A DNA stretch of 64,000 nt from DASQLQ01 sp035629935 (GTDB taxonomy: Bacteria > Actinomycetota > CADDZG01 > WHSQ01): positions 36,684 through 100,683 of the forward strand of contig DASQLQ010000066.1 of NCBI GenBank assembly GCA_035629935.1, given 5' to 3'. Shown piece by piece: positions 1 through 7,974 of the stretch. Numbering within the stretch: the stretch's first letter is position 1; the number at the start of each line of letters is the position of its first letter. Below the pieces are notes generated by a model that made no database searches, had not been told where the DNA came from, and saw only the letters and a list, made by a program, of their open reading frames with translations. The position numbers and the translations under genes were made by a program.

Positions 1-496
1 CCGGATAGCCGAGCTCGTCGGCCGCCTCTAATGCCTCGGGGACCGAGTAGGCGAATGTCGAACGGGGCAGGTCGATACCGGCTTCTGCCATCGTCTGCTT
101 GAAGAGGCGCCGGTCCTCGGCCTTGCGGATCGAATCGGTTTGCGCACCGATCAGCTCGACCCCGTATTCCTCGAACACCCCGGCGCCGGCCAGTTCCATC
201 GCTACGTTCAGGCCTGTTTGCCCACCGAGCGTGGGAAGACATGCGTCCGGACGTTCCTTGGCGATGATCTTGGCCACGTACTCGGCAGTGATCGGCTCGA
301 CGTACGTAGCGTCTGCGAATTCCGGGTCGGTCATGATCGTCGCGGGATTCGAGTTGACGAGCACGACGCTGTAGCCCTCGGCCCTCAATACCTTGCAAGC
401 CTGGACGCCGGAGTAATCGAACTCGCAGGCCTGGCCGATAACGATTGGTCCGGAACCGATGACCAGGATCTTCTTTAGATCGGTGCGCTTAGGCAT
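1..496 (-). CDS. carB: Carbamoyl-phosphate synthase large subunit, 5' part
   Basis: The reverse strand reads MPKRTDLKKILVIGSGPI at the N-terminus, followed by QACEFDYSG and NSNPATIMTDP, the opening of the ATP-grasp synthetase domain of CarB. About 165 codons are present and the rest lies beyond the left edge. Known role: with CarA it makes carbamoyl phosphate from glutamine, bicarbonate and two ATP, the first step of pyrimidine and arginine synthesis in the cytoplasm. The ATG start lies 7 bases after the stop of the VOC gene, so it is the last visible gene of the pyr operon. No stop codon interrupts the frame to position 1. Confidence 0.95.
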   Translation of the reverse strand, partial: MPKRTDLKKILVIGSGPIVIGQACEFDYSGVQACKVLRAEGYSVVLVNSNPATIMTDPEFADATYVEPITAEYVAKIIAKERPDACLPTLGGQTGLNVAMELAGAGVFEEYGVELIGAQTDSIRKAEDRRLFKQTMAEAGIDLPRSTFAYSVPEALEAADELGYP

Positions 497-503
497 CGGT
501 TAT

Positions 504-1073
504 CTATTTCTCCTCATGCAGGACTTTGGCGCGCATCTCGCCCTTGCCGTGCTCGACCACAACAACCTCGGCGTCCGTGTAATGCACGATCTCGAGCCTG
601 TTGCCTGCCGGATCGCGCGTGTAGAAACGGAACCGGCCCGGGATCTTCGTCGCCTGCTCGATGTGGCAACCCGCTTCGCGGAGTGCTTCGAGGACCGCCT
701 CGTGGTCGTCGACCACGATCCCGAAGTGTGCGGTCTTGGGCGGATTGTGCTCGTCGACCGAGAGATGCACTTCCTGACTTCCCGCCAGGAACCAGGCCCC
801 TTCGGGACGCGTCCCTTCCGGTTTGTCCAGCTCCTGCAGCCGAAGCGAGTTTCTGTACCACTCGATCACGTCGTCGAGCAGCTCTGTCGGGGCCGTCACG
901 TGAACGTGATCGATCCCGAGAACGCTGTAGGTAGGTGCTTCTACTTGCGCGCTTCCCCGCGCGCTTCCGCCTTGCGCTTGTCGCGTACCCGCTTCCTGCG
1001 CTGGCGGTCTTTCTTCCACCTTGTTCGCTTTCTGTCTCCTCTTCCCATCGACCTTCGCTCCTTTCTTCGCCAT
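504..1073 (-). CDS. VOC (glyoxalase/dioxygenase fold) protein inside the pyr operon
   Basis: 189 residues. The first ~45 are Lys/Arg/Gln/Ala rich and look disordered; residues ~48-170 form one vicinal-oxygen-chelate unit with DHVHV in strand 1, TAHFGIVV and the C-terminal NRLEIVHY, which supply the usual His/His/Glu metal ligands. The family covers glyoxalases, extradiol dioxygenases and resistance proteins, so the substrate cannot be named. The ATG overlaps the carA stop (ATGA) and carB starts 7 bases downstream, so it is translationally embedded between the two subunits of carbamoyl-phosphate synthase. A much longer upstream frame exists but runs antiparallel-phase through carA and is not coding. 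Confidence 0.85.
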   Translation of the reverse strand: MAKKGAKVDGKRRQKANKVEERPPAQEAGTRQAQGGSARGSAQVEAPTYSVLGIDHVHVTAPTELLDDVIEWYRNSLRLQELDKPEGTRPEGAWFLAGSQEVHLSVDEHNPPKTAHFGIVVDDHEAVLEALREAGCHIEQATKIPGRFRFYTRDPAGNRLEIVHYTDAEVVVVEHGKGEMRAKVLHEEK

Positions 1074-2275
1074 CAAGACATCACTCCTTGCCCGACTTCC
1101 ACCTTGCTCGGTTCGAACGTCATCATCAACTCGCGGAACTGCTCGAAGAGATAGCGGGAGTCGTGGGGGCCGGGACCGGCCTCGGGATGGTACTGAACGC
1201 TGTAGGCCACTCCGGGGATGGCCAGACCTTCGACCGTTTGGTCGTTGAGGTTCTCGTGCGTGAGGTGGGCCGGAGTTCCGTCCAGTGATCCCGGTTCGAC
1301 CGCGAACCCGTGGTTCTGACAGGTGATCTCGACGCGCGGGTTGTCGAAGCGCTTGACCGGATGGTTCGAGCCGCGGTGCCCGAACGGAAGCTTGAACGTT
1401 CGCCCGCCGACCGCAAGCCCGAGTATCTGGTGGCCGAGACAGATCCCGAAGACGGGGACGCGACCGAGCAAAGCGGCCACCGTTACGATCGCATAGTCGA
1501 CCGGTTCCGGGTCGCCCGGGCCGTTCGACAGGAAGACTCCTGTGTATCCACCGGCAAGGATCTTGTCCGCGCTCGTCGATGCCGGCACTACCGTCACGTC
1601 GCAGCCGCAAGCGACCAGCAGATCGAGGATGTTGCGCTTGATGCCGAAGTCGAACGCCGCTACCTTGAATCGACGGCCCTCATAAGCAGAAAGGAGCTGC
1701 GAGGACGCGCTGGCCGTCTCGGCCCCCGCGGCGTAACCGGTGGTTGTCCGCTCCTTCAGCTGCTCGGTCCCCCACTGGTAAGCCTGCTTGGTCGTGACCT
1801 CGGCAACGAGATCGCGACCGACGAGGCTCGGAGATGCCTTCGCCCGATCCACGAGCTCGGCGGGATCCGATATCTCGTTGGAGACGACACCGAGCAGCGC
1901 TCCGTGTGTCCGGATGTGTCGCGTCAGCCTGCGCGTGTCGATACCCCAGATCCCCGGCACGCCGTGGTGCTTCAGATACTCATCCAACGTGTTCGTCGCT
2001 CGCCACGACGAGTGCATAAGAGACAGGTCGCGGACGACGAACCCGGCTACCCAGGGCTTGATCGACTGATCGTCGAACCCATTCACCCCGGTATTGCCGA
2101 TCTGCACGCTCGTCATCGTGACGATCTGCCCGTGATACGAGGGGTCGGTAAGGACTTCTTGGTATCCAGTCATCCCCGTGTTGAAGCAGACCTCACCGGA
2201 TGACGTCCCGTTCGCCCCGAAGGACGTCCCGCGAAAGATCGTTCCGTCCTCTAGCGCAAGAATCGCGTCGCTCAT
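1073..2275 (-). CDS. carA: Carbamoyl-phosphate synthase small (glutaminase) subunit
   Basis: 400 residues, the normal family length. N-terminal CarA domain begins ILALEDGTIFRG and contains TGMTGYQEVLTDPSYHGQ; the C-terminal class I glutamine amidotransferase has the nucleophile elbow FGICLGHQILGLA and the catalytic His/Glu in YHPEAGPGPHD. It hydrolyses glutamine and channels ammonia to CarB. The ATG overlaps the pyrC stop by ATGA and its own stop overlaps the start of the VOC gene in the same way, so translation is coupled along the operon. The start is chosen because it matches the family N-terminus and the overlap. Confidence 0.97.
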   Translation of the reverse strand: MSDAILALEDGTIFRGTSFGANGTSSGEVCFNTGMTGYQEVLTDPSYHGQIVTMTSVQIGNTGVNGFDDQSIKPWVAGFVVRDLSLMHSSWRATNTLDEYLKHHGVPGIWGIDTRRLTRHIRTHGALLGVVSNEISDPAELVDRAKASPSLVGRDLVAEVTTKQAYQWGTEQLKERTTTGYAAGAETASASSQLLSAYEGRRFKVAAFDFGIKRNILDLLVACGCDVTVVPASTSADKILAGGYTGVFLSNGPGDPEPVDYAIVTVAALLGRVPVFGICLGHQILGLAVGGRTFKLPFGHRGSNHPVKRFDNPRVEITCQNHGFAVEPGSLDGTPAHLTHENLNDQTVEGLAIPGVAYSVQYHPEAGPGPHDSRYLFEQFRELMMTFEPSKVEVGQGVMS

Positions 2276-3579
2276 ACCAGCACCTCGCCCGTCACCTTCG
2301 AGTCGCTCACCGTTTGCCGTCCGCCATAGAAGGTATGCCGGACCCGCCCCTTCAGGGTTCGGCCGAGGAAAGGAGTATTCGCGGACCGAGACCTGAACGG
2401 GGGCTCGACGGTCCACGACAACTCGGGATCGAAGACGCACAGATGGGCCGGGGCCCCGGCCTCGATCGGTCCCCCGTGGGAATCGAGGCCCAGGATCCTG
2501 GCCGGCCTCGACGAGCAGGCTCCAAGGGCGGCACCCAGCGAGAGATGCCCGGGCTCGACCAACTCCGTCAGCACCAGAGCGAGCGCCGTCTCGAGACCGA
2601 TCAGTCCCGGGGGGGCGAGCGTGATCTCCTGATCCTTCTCTTCGGGGGCGTGGGGGGCATGGTCGGTAGCTATCGCATCGATCGTGCCATCGGCGAGCCC
2701 CTGGATCACGGCAAGCCGGTCCTCTTCGGTTCGCAACGGCGGATTGACCTTTGCGTTCGGGTCGTAGGAGGCCAGAGCACCGTCGGTCAGCGAGAAGTGG
2801 TGTGGCGTTGCCTCCGCAGTCACTCGCATGCCCTCCGCCTTCGCGGCGCGGACATGATCGACCGAGCGTGCGGTGGACAAGTGGAGCAGATGGAGCCGGC
2901 AACCCGTCAAGCGCGCAAGCGCGATGTCACGAGCAACCATCAGCTCCTCCGCTGCAGCGGGCTGACCTCTCAGTCCTAGAGAGATGGAGCGTTCCCCTTC
3001 GTGCATATGACCGTCCCGTGCAAGAGCTTCGACCTCGCAGTGCTCCGCGTAGATAGCGTCGAACCCCTTCAGGTACTCCATGAGCCTTCTCGCAATAAGG
3101 GCGTCCTGAACACCTTTACCGTCGTCGGTGAAAAGGCGCACCCGCGCCGGCGAGTGGTACATCTCGCCGAGATCGGCCATCTCGGTGCCCATCTGCCCCC
3201 TGGTCAATGCTCCGGCGGGTAACACCTCGACCAACCCACAGTCGCGTCCGGCGGACCAGACGGTCTCGACGACAGCGGCCGTGTCGGCGACGGGATCCGT
3301 GTTCGGCATCGCACAGATCGCCGAGTAACCGCCGGCGGCTGCCGCCGCCGACGCGGTGGCGATCGTCTCCTCGTCTTCGCGGCCCGGCTCTCGCACATGT
3401 GTATGCATGTCGACAAGCGCTGGGGCCACGATGCAGCCCGACGCATCCACCACACCGGCATCGGATGTGATCTTGGCCGCCACCTCCGTGATCGAGGTGC
3501 CTTCGATCAACACGTCGAGCGTTTCGTCGCGTCCCGTTGCGGGGTCGACGACGCGGCCCCCGCGGATCAGATAGCTCAT
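2272..3579 (-). CDS. pyrC: Dihydroorotase, class I
   Basis: 435 residues of the amidohydrolase superfamily. It starts SYLIRGGRVVDPATGRDE, carries the metal motif DMHTHVREPG (His59, His61), CAMPNTDPV for substrate binding, and late ATDHAPHAPEEK with the catalytic Asp. It cyclises carbamoyl-aspartate to dihydroorotate in the cytoplasm. Length and the HxHxR signature point to the monofunctional type I enzyme found with PyrB in actinobacteria and firmicutes. Start and stop both form ATGA overlaps with pyrB and carA. Confidence 0.97.
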   Translation of the reverse strand: MSYLIRGGRVVDPATGRDETLDVLIEGTSITEVAAKITSDAGVVDASGCIVAPALVDMHTHVREPGREDEETIATASAAAAAGGYSAICAMPNTDPVADTAAVVETVWSAGRDCGLVEVLPAGALTRGQMGTEMADLGEMYHSPARVRLFTDDGKGVQDALIARRLMEYLKGFDAIYAEHCEVEALARDGHMHEGERSISLGLRGQPAAAEELMVARDIALARLTGCRLHLLHLSTARSVDHVRAAKAEGMRVTAEATPHHFSLTDGALASYDPNAKVNPPLRTEEDRLAVIQGLADGTIDAIATDHAPHAPEEKDQEITLAPPGLIGLETALALVLTELVEPGHLSLGAALGACSSRPARILGLDSHGGPIEAGAPAHLCVFDPELSWTVEPPFRSRSANTPFLGRTLKGRVRHTFYGGRQTVSDSKVTGEVLV

Positions 3580-4505
3580 ACCGCATCCCCCAGATTCTCT
3601 CCGCCGAGCATGAGATAGAGAAGGCTCATCCGAACCGCCAGCCCGTTGGCAACCTGGTCGAGAACTATCGACCGGGGAGACTCCGATACTTCGGCTGCGA
3701 TCTCGACCCCACGGTTCATCGGACCGGGATGCATGACGAGAGCATCCGGTTTCATCCGGCCCATCCGCTTCATGTCGAGTCCCCAGAGAGCTGCGTACTC
3801 GCGATCCGTGGGGAAGAACTGCTCCGACTGTCGCTCCTTCTGAACTCGCAACAGGTAGCAGATATCCACGTCTTCGATCACTGAATCGAGGTCGGTCGAG
3901 ACCGTTGCGCCCCATGCCGCTTCGGCGCTCGGGAGCAGTGTGGCGGGTCCGATGAGAACGACTTCGGCTCCCATCGTGATCAGACCCTTCACGTTCGATC
4001 GGGCGACGCGCGAGTGCAGGATGTCGCCCACGATCGCTACCTTGAGCCCTTCGAAATCTTTGAAACGTTCTCTGATCGAGAAGAGATCGAGCAGCGCCTG
4101 GGTCGGATGCTCGTGCTGGCCGTCCCCCGCGTTGATCACGCTCGCTCGAACCCACCGGGACAGTTGCTCCGGCGCACCGGAGGACCAGTGCCGGACCACG
4201 ATGGCGTCGACGCCCATGGCCTCCAGCGTCCAGGCTGTGTCCTTCAGGGATTCGCCCTTGGTCACCGAGGAACGTGCGTCGGCCGAGAAGTTGATGACGT
4301 CTGCCGACAGGCGCTTCGCGGCGAGCTCGAACGAGATGCGCGTTCGCGTTGAAGGCTCGTAAAAGAGATTGCAGACCGTGCGTCCCCTGAGCGTCGGCAA
4401 TTTCTTGATCGGCCGGTCGGTGACCCGACGCAAAGAGGCGGCGGTGTCGAGGATCGAGGTGATGTCGTCCGCCGTGAGTTGATCCATCGTCAAAAGGTGT
4501 TTCAT
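3576..4505 (-). CDS. pyrB: Aspartate carbamoyltransferase catalytic subunit
   Basis: 309 residues. The carbamoyl-phosphate loop reads FYEPSTRTRISFELA (Ser52-Thr-Arg-Thr-Arg), the conserved Lys is in SVTKGESLKDT and the HPTQ motif is GQHEHPTQALLD (His133). It joins carbamoyl phosphate and aspartate. No pyrI regulatory chain is present, in keeping with the PyrR-controlled Gram-positive arrangement. The gene starts in an ATGA overlap with the pyrR stop and ends in another with pyrC. Confidence 0.97.
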   Translation of the reverse strand: MKHLLTMDQLTADDITSILDTAASLRRVTDRPIKKLPTLRGRTVCNLFYEPSTRTRISFELAAKRLSADVINFSADARSSVTKGESLKDTAWTLEAMGVDAIVVRHWSSGAPEQLSRWVRASVINAGDGQHEHPTQALLDLFSIRERFKDFEGLKVAIVGDILHSRVARSNVKGLITMGAEVVLIGPATLLPSAEAAWGATVSTDLDSVIEDVDICYLLRVQKERQSEQFFPTDREYAALWGLDMKRMGRMKPDALVMHPGPMNRGVEIAAEVSESPRSIVLDQVANGLAVRMSLLYLMLGGENLGDAV

Positions 4506-5125
4506 GCGCTGCCCCCATCCTCCCGGGGGGTCCGCTCGCGCAAGCGCTCGCTACCAGCCCCCCGGCCCCCCCCGATGACGACTGCGTCCTCGCCGTCGAT
4601 CTCCTCGAGGTGCACTCGAACGACTTCGTCGGCTGCAGTGGGCAGGTTCTTCCCGACGTAGTCGGCTCGGATCGGGAGCTCCCGGTGACCGCGATCGACG
4701 AGCACCGCGAGCCGGATCGCCCGGGGTCGGCCCAGGTCCAGCAATGCATCGAAAGCAGCCCGGATCGTGCGACCGGTGTAGAGAACATCGTCGACGAGGA
4801 CGACGATCCGCCCGTCGATATCAACCGGGACTGTCGTCGATTCCACCCCGCGCGGCCCCCTCAGTCCGACATCGTCCCGGTAAAGCGTGACGTCGAGCGC
4901 TCCGGCGGGGACGTTCGCCCCTTCGAACGAGGCGATCGCCTCGGCGACCCTCTCGGCCAGCGGGCCGCCTCGTGTGCGGATGCCGACGAGAACCAGGTCT
5001 TGCGTGCCTTTGTTGCCTTCGACGATCTCGTGAGCAACCCGGCTAAGGGCGCGCCGCACGTCCTCCGAGTCCATCACCTGGGCTTTGAGGACGAAGTCCT
5101 CGGCCTTGAGGGCCTCAGCAGCCAT
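4502..5125 (-). CDS. pyrR: PyrR: pyr operon RNA-binding regulator / uracil phosphoribosyltransferase
   Basis: 207 residues. The PRPP-binding motif is RIVVLVDDVLYTGRT, preceded by LVGIRTRGGPLAERV, as in the PyrR family. In Gram-positives PyrR binds a stem-loop in pyr mRNA when UMP is high and promotes termination or blocks translation, and has weak uracil phosphoribosyltransferase activity. First gene of the operon, with a candidate PyrR RNA site and a terminator hairpin in its own leader. The final ~25 residues are an Arg/Gly/Glu-rich tail longer than in most PyrR proteins. Confidence 0.95.
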   Translation of the reverse strand: MAAEALKAEDFVLKAQVMDSEDVRRALSRVAHEIVEGNKGTQDLVLVGIRTRGGPLAERVAEAIASFEGANVPAGALDVTLYRDDVGLRGPRGVESTTVPVDIDGRIVVLVDDVLYTGRTIRAAFDALLDLGRPRAIRLAVLVDRGHRELPIRADYVGKNLPTAADEVVRVHLEEIDGEDAVVIGGGRGAGSERLRERTPREDGGSA

Positions 5126-5172
5126 ATGCCCGAGACCCGGCGGCGAAGCCGCACGGAGGGTCGAGGGTAACC

Positions 5173-5200
5173 AAAAAAATCGCCTCCCCTAGGGGAAGCG
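5173..5200 (-). terminator. Attenuator hairpin in the pyr leader
   Basis: On the minus strand a 9-pair stem (CGCTTCCCC with GGGGAGGCG, one G-T pair) around the TA centre is followed by ATTTTTTT, the form of a Rho-independent terminator. It sits about 48 bases upstream of pyrR and just downstream of the PyrR-like RNA site, which is the order expected for PyrR-controlled attenuation. The control mechanism is inferred. Confidence 0.8.
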
Positions 5201-5218
5201 TGGGCGTGCGCAGCAAAT

Positions 5219-5249
5219 CTCTGCTCCTTTCCGGCCTCACAGGGCCGAT
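5219..5249 (-). promoter_or_regulatory. Candidate PyrR-binding RNA site
   Basis: The minus strand contains CCTGTGAGGCCGGAAAGGAG flanked by complementary bases (GGCC...). It resembles the conserved PyrR anti-antiterminator loop of Gram-positive pyr leaders (a GAGAGGCU-type core followed by AAGGA). It lies between a possible promoter and the attenuator hairpin. The match is by eye only. Confidence 0.6.
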
Positions 5250-5278
5250 TTAAAGGGCGTTTCGAAACACCTTACCAA
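5249..5278 (-). promoter_or_regulatory. Possible pyr operon promoter
   Basis: On the minus strand TTGGTA and TTTAAA are separated by 18 bases, which would start transcription just before the PyrR-like site. The -35 element overlaps the stop codon of the upstream hydrolase gene. Weak evidence, position-based. Confidence 0.3.
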
Positions 5279-6873
5279 CGAGACGGCGCGAGAGTCGACA
5301 TCGGTCGACGAAAAGAGCTCTTCTTTAGGTAAATCGTGTTCGTAGCTCGCCGCTCATCGGGGGCCACCCACGTATTGGACGACGAGCCGATCAACAGCTC
5401 CAGGTGATGACCGTCGGCGACCACCCAGTCCTTATCGATGAATTCCAGGCTGACCTCGTACCGCTTGCCGGGAACCAGGTCCTTGCCCATCCCCCGACCG
5501 TGCCGGTAACGGGCGTTCATGAAAGCTCGTGAAACCACCTGCTGCTGGCCCGTCTTCGCTACATCCAAGAGGACTGCGACGAAATGGGTGCTGGGTGAGT
5601 CGCTCTCGACGACCAGTTCAAGAGTCGGTCGTCCGATCATGCGCTCTTGCCCCTCACTGCTTTCGATCTTGACGCGAACGAAACGCTCACCTTCCCCGAT
5701 TCCCCGCAGCATCTCGGATTCCGTGAGCGCTCCATCGTCGAAGTAAGTGAACGTGTCCGGCCCTTCCAACCAATGATTGGCCGTCGGAGTGATTCCCCAA
5801 CCGTTCTGCAGGTGCCATTTGCCATCGTTGGTCTGGACACGCACGGCGGGTTCGTCCTCTACTCCGTTGTCGACGCCGTACAGCCAGCGTTCGAACCACT
5901 TCTCCAGGAACGCGTCCCAGTCTCCGTACTTACCGCGCGGGCTCGCGTGGGCCCACTGCCCAAGCACCATCGCTTTCTCGGTGTCGAGGGCTTGGAACCA
6001 TGCGGTTCCCTCCCACGTCTTGACGTTGAAATCGAGCTGCCCGTGGGAAACGAGGACCGGCACGTCGACCCGATCCGCCAAGCGCAGATAGTCACGCTGC
6101 TTCCAGAACGCGTCGTAGTCGGGCTGCGTGCTGTAACCCTTCATGAACTTCTCGACGCGATCGCACAGGTTCCAACGCATCGCCGTTTGCTGAGCGTCGG
6201 TCATCGCACCGGGATCCGGCGGAGGAAGGAATCCGTAGGCGAACATGAAATCCGTCGGGGTGTCGGACGGTGGATCGATGTCTGCGGACTCACCCGAGTA
6301 CGTCGAACGCGTCCCCTGTTGGTACGCGTAGCCCCACCAGCGACTGATGGCCGAAACTGGAACGATCGTTGCGAGGTGTGGTGGGCGTTCGACGGCCGCG
6401 GCGTTAGCCGTGGTGCCATCGTAAGACCCTCCAGTCATCGCGACCTTCCCGTTGGACCAGCTCCGGGTACCGAGCCACTCGACCAGGTCGTAACCGTCGT
6501 GTCGTTCCTTGATGCCGCCGTAATCCCAGCACCCCCCGGACCCATAGGTCCCGCGAACGTCGGCCACCACGTACGCGTAACCCTTGGGCACGAACAAACG
6601 GGCGTCGCCGGCCGGAAGATCGGTCTCTCTCGGATCGAGAGCGTTATAGAGCTGGTGGTAAGGCGTGAGCTGGAGGATCACCGGGACTTTCTCACCATCG
6701 GTAACGGGGCGATAGATGTCGGCCGACAGCTTCACGCCGTCGCGCATCTCCACCCGGACGCGCTCGTAGGTGAACTCGGGGTAATTCCGCGGTTGCTGGG
6801 CCCCCACGGGGGCGGCCGCGAACAAGGCTTGGACACAAGCCACGGCGACGAACAGAGCGACCCTCGAGCGCAT
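5272..6873 (-). CDS. Secreted CocE/NonD-family alpha/beta hydrolase (X-Pro dipeptidyl-peptidase fold)
   Basis: 533 residues. A signal peptide (hydrophobic to about residue 25, cut near GAQQ) is followed by the peptidase S15-type domain: RDGVKLSADIYRP, the oxyanion region VADVRGTYGSGG, nucleophile elbow MTGGSYDGTT (Ser), LVSHGQLDFNV (Asp) and LGQWAHASPRGKYGDW (His), then the C-terminal jelly-roll typical of X-Pro dipeptidyl-peptidase and cocaine esterase. The family hydrolyses esters, acyl groups or X-Pro peptides; the substrate here is unknown. It precedes the pyr operon on the same strand with no visible terminator between. Confidence 0.88.
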   Translation of the reverse strand: MRSRVALFVAVACVQALFAAAPVGAQQPRNYPEFTYERVRVEMRDGVKLSADIYRPVTDGEKVPVILQLTPYHQLYNALDPRETDLPAGDARLFVPKGYAYVVADVRGTYGSGGCWDYGGIKERHDGYDLVEWLGTRSWSNGKVAMTGGSYDGTTANAAAVERPPHLATIVPVSAISRWWGYAYQQGTRSTYSGESADIDPPSDTPTDFMFAYGFLPPPDPGAMTDAQQTAMRWNLCDRVEKFMKGYSTQPDYDAFWKQRDYLRLADRVDVPVLVSHGQLDFNVKTWEGTAWFQALDTEKAMVLGQWAHASPRGKYGDWDAFLEKWFERWLYGVDNGVEDEPAVRVQTNDGKWHLQNGWGITPTANHWLEGPDTFTYFDDGALTESEMLRGIGEGERFVRVKIESSEGQERMIGRPTLELVVESDSPSTHFVAVLLDVAKTGQQQVVSRAFMNARYRHGRGMGKDLVPGKRYEVSLEFIDKDWVVADGHHLELLIGSSSNTWVAPDERRATNTIYLKKSSFRRPMSTLAPSRW

Positions 6874-6921
6874 ACCCGGAAGGTTCGCCGCCCTAGGGGT
6901 GTATCCCTGGGACCGGGAGGC

Positions 6922-7974
6922 TTAGACGGGCCTGAGATGCACCTCGAACCGGGCGCCGCCGGGGGTCCCCGGCGTGTAGGACACCTCGGCATCGAACGAC
7001 TTCGCCAGGCGGCGGGTAAGAGCGAGGCCCAGGCCGGAACCCTGCGGATGCCACAGGGAGCCGCGTCCGAACGGCTCGAAGAGCTGGTCGACGAGCTCCT
7101 CGGGGACTCCGGGGCCGTCGTCTGCAACGGTGAGCACGGTCCGGGTGGGCTCCGACACAGCTTCGATCCTGACGATCCCGCCTCCATATTGATAAGCGTT
7201 GGTCAGGAGGTGCCCCACGATCATCTGCAGACGTTCTGGATGGGCAAGCACCTTGAACTCGTCGGCGATCGCTCGTTCTACGGTCTTGCCGTCCGGAGCG
7301 GGTGAGGCGTAGAGCGCCGACTCGACGGTCTTCGTCAGCGACACGGGCACGAGGTCACTTCGATCGAGCGTGCTCAACTCCGACAGTTCTAGCAATTGAT
7401 TGAGGAGGTGACCCACCTTCTTGCCCTGCTTGGAGATGACGCCGACCAGCTCGTCGAATTTCTGCTTGTCCAGATCGTCCTTGTGCAGCTCGAGGATGTC
7501 GGCGGCGCCCTGGAGGATCGAAAGCGGTGTCCTTAACTCGTGCGCTGCGTTGTCGAGGAAATGCCGTTGGGCGCTCTCGACGCGTTGCCTCTCCACGGCG
7601 TAGCGGATCGCACGCCCGAGCACGTATCCGTTGATCCGGTTCTTTGCGAGGTAGTCCTGAGCCCCCTCTTGCAGGGCCTCGATCTCGGTCTCTTCATCCT
7701 CGAATCCCGTTAGGACGACGATCGCGGCATCCTGCGTCGCGCTGCGGATCAAACGCAACGCCTCGAGCCCCTGGGTGTCGGGAAGCCCCAGGTCCAAGAG
7801 GATGCAGTCGTAACTGCGCGTATGGAGCTTCGCTCGCGCAGCCGAGACACGTTCGACGTGATCGACCTCGGTCTGGATGACTGGACTCCGCTTGAGCATC
7901 TGAATAACGAGCCCGGCGTCGCCGATGCTGTCTTCGACCAAGAGCACGCTGAAGTTGTGAGTTACCGGGCTCAT
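6922..7974 (-). CDS. Receiver domain fused to histidine kinase (soluble)
   Basis: 350 residues, no membrane segment. Residues ~8-125 are a REC domain (LLVEDSIGDAG, LLDLGLPDTQG with phosphoacceptor Asp, VVLTGF, YLAKNRI). Residues ~138-345 are HisKA (LDNAAHELRTPLSILQGA, phospho-His) and HATPase_c (NAYQYGG, DDGPGVPEELVDQLFEPFG, GSGLGLALTRRLA). A receiver N-terminal to a kinase lets one kinase be controlled by another's phosphotransfer. The ATG overlaps the stop of the next kinase (ATGA), so the two are co-translated with the HAMP-array kinase upstream. Confidence 0.92.
   Translation of the reverse strand: MSPVTHNFSVLLVEDSIGDAGLVIQMLKRSPVIQTEVDHVERVSAARAKLHTRSYDCILLDLGLPDTQGLEALRLIRSATQDAAIVVLTGFEDEETEIEALQEGAQDYLAKNRINGYVLGRAIRYAVERQRVESAQRHFLDNAAHELRTPLSILQGAADILELHKDDLDKQKFDELVGVISKQGKKVGHLLNQLLELSELSTLDRSDLVPVSLTKTVESALYASPAPDGKTVERAIADEFKVLAHPERLQMIVGHLLTNAYQYGGGIVRIEAVSEPTRTVLTVADDGPGVPEELVDQLFEPFGRGSLWHPQGSGLGLALTRRLAKSFDAEVSYTPGTPGGARFEVHLRPV

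Noticed and set aside
2272..4824. 850-codon extension upstream of pyrC
   Set aside because: The dihydroorotase N-terminus and the ATGA overlap with pyrB fix the start at 3579; the extension is out-of-phase pyrB/pyrR.
5647..7305. 552-codon plus-strand frame across the hydrolase and kinase genes
   Set aside because: Crosses two well-supported minus-strand genes and shows no family motif.
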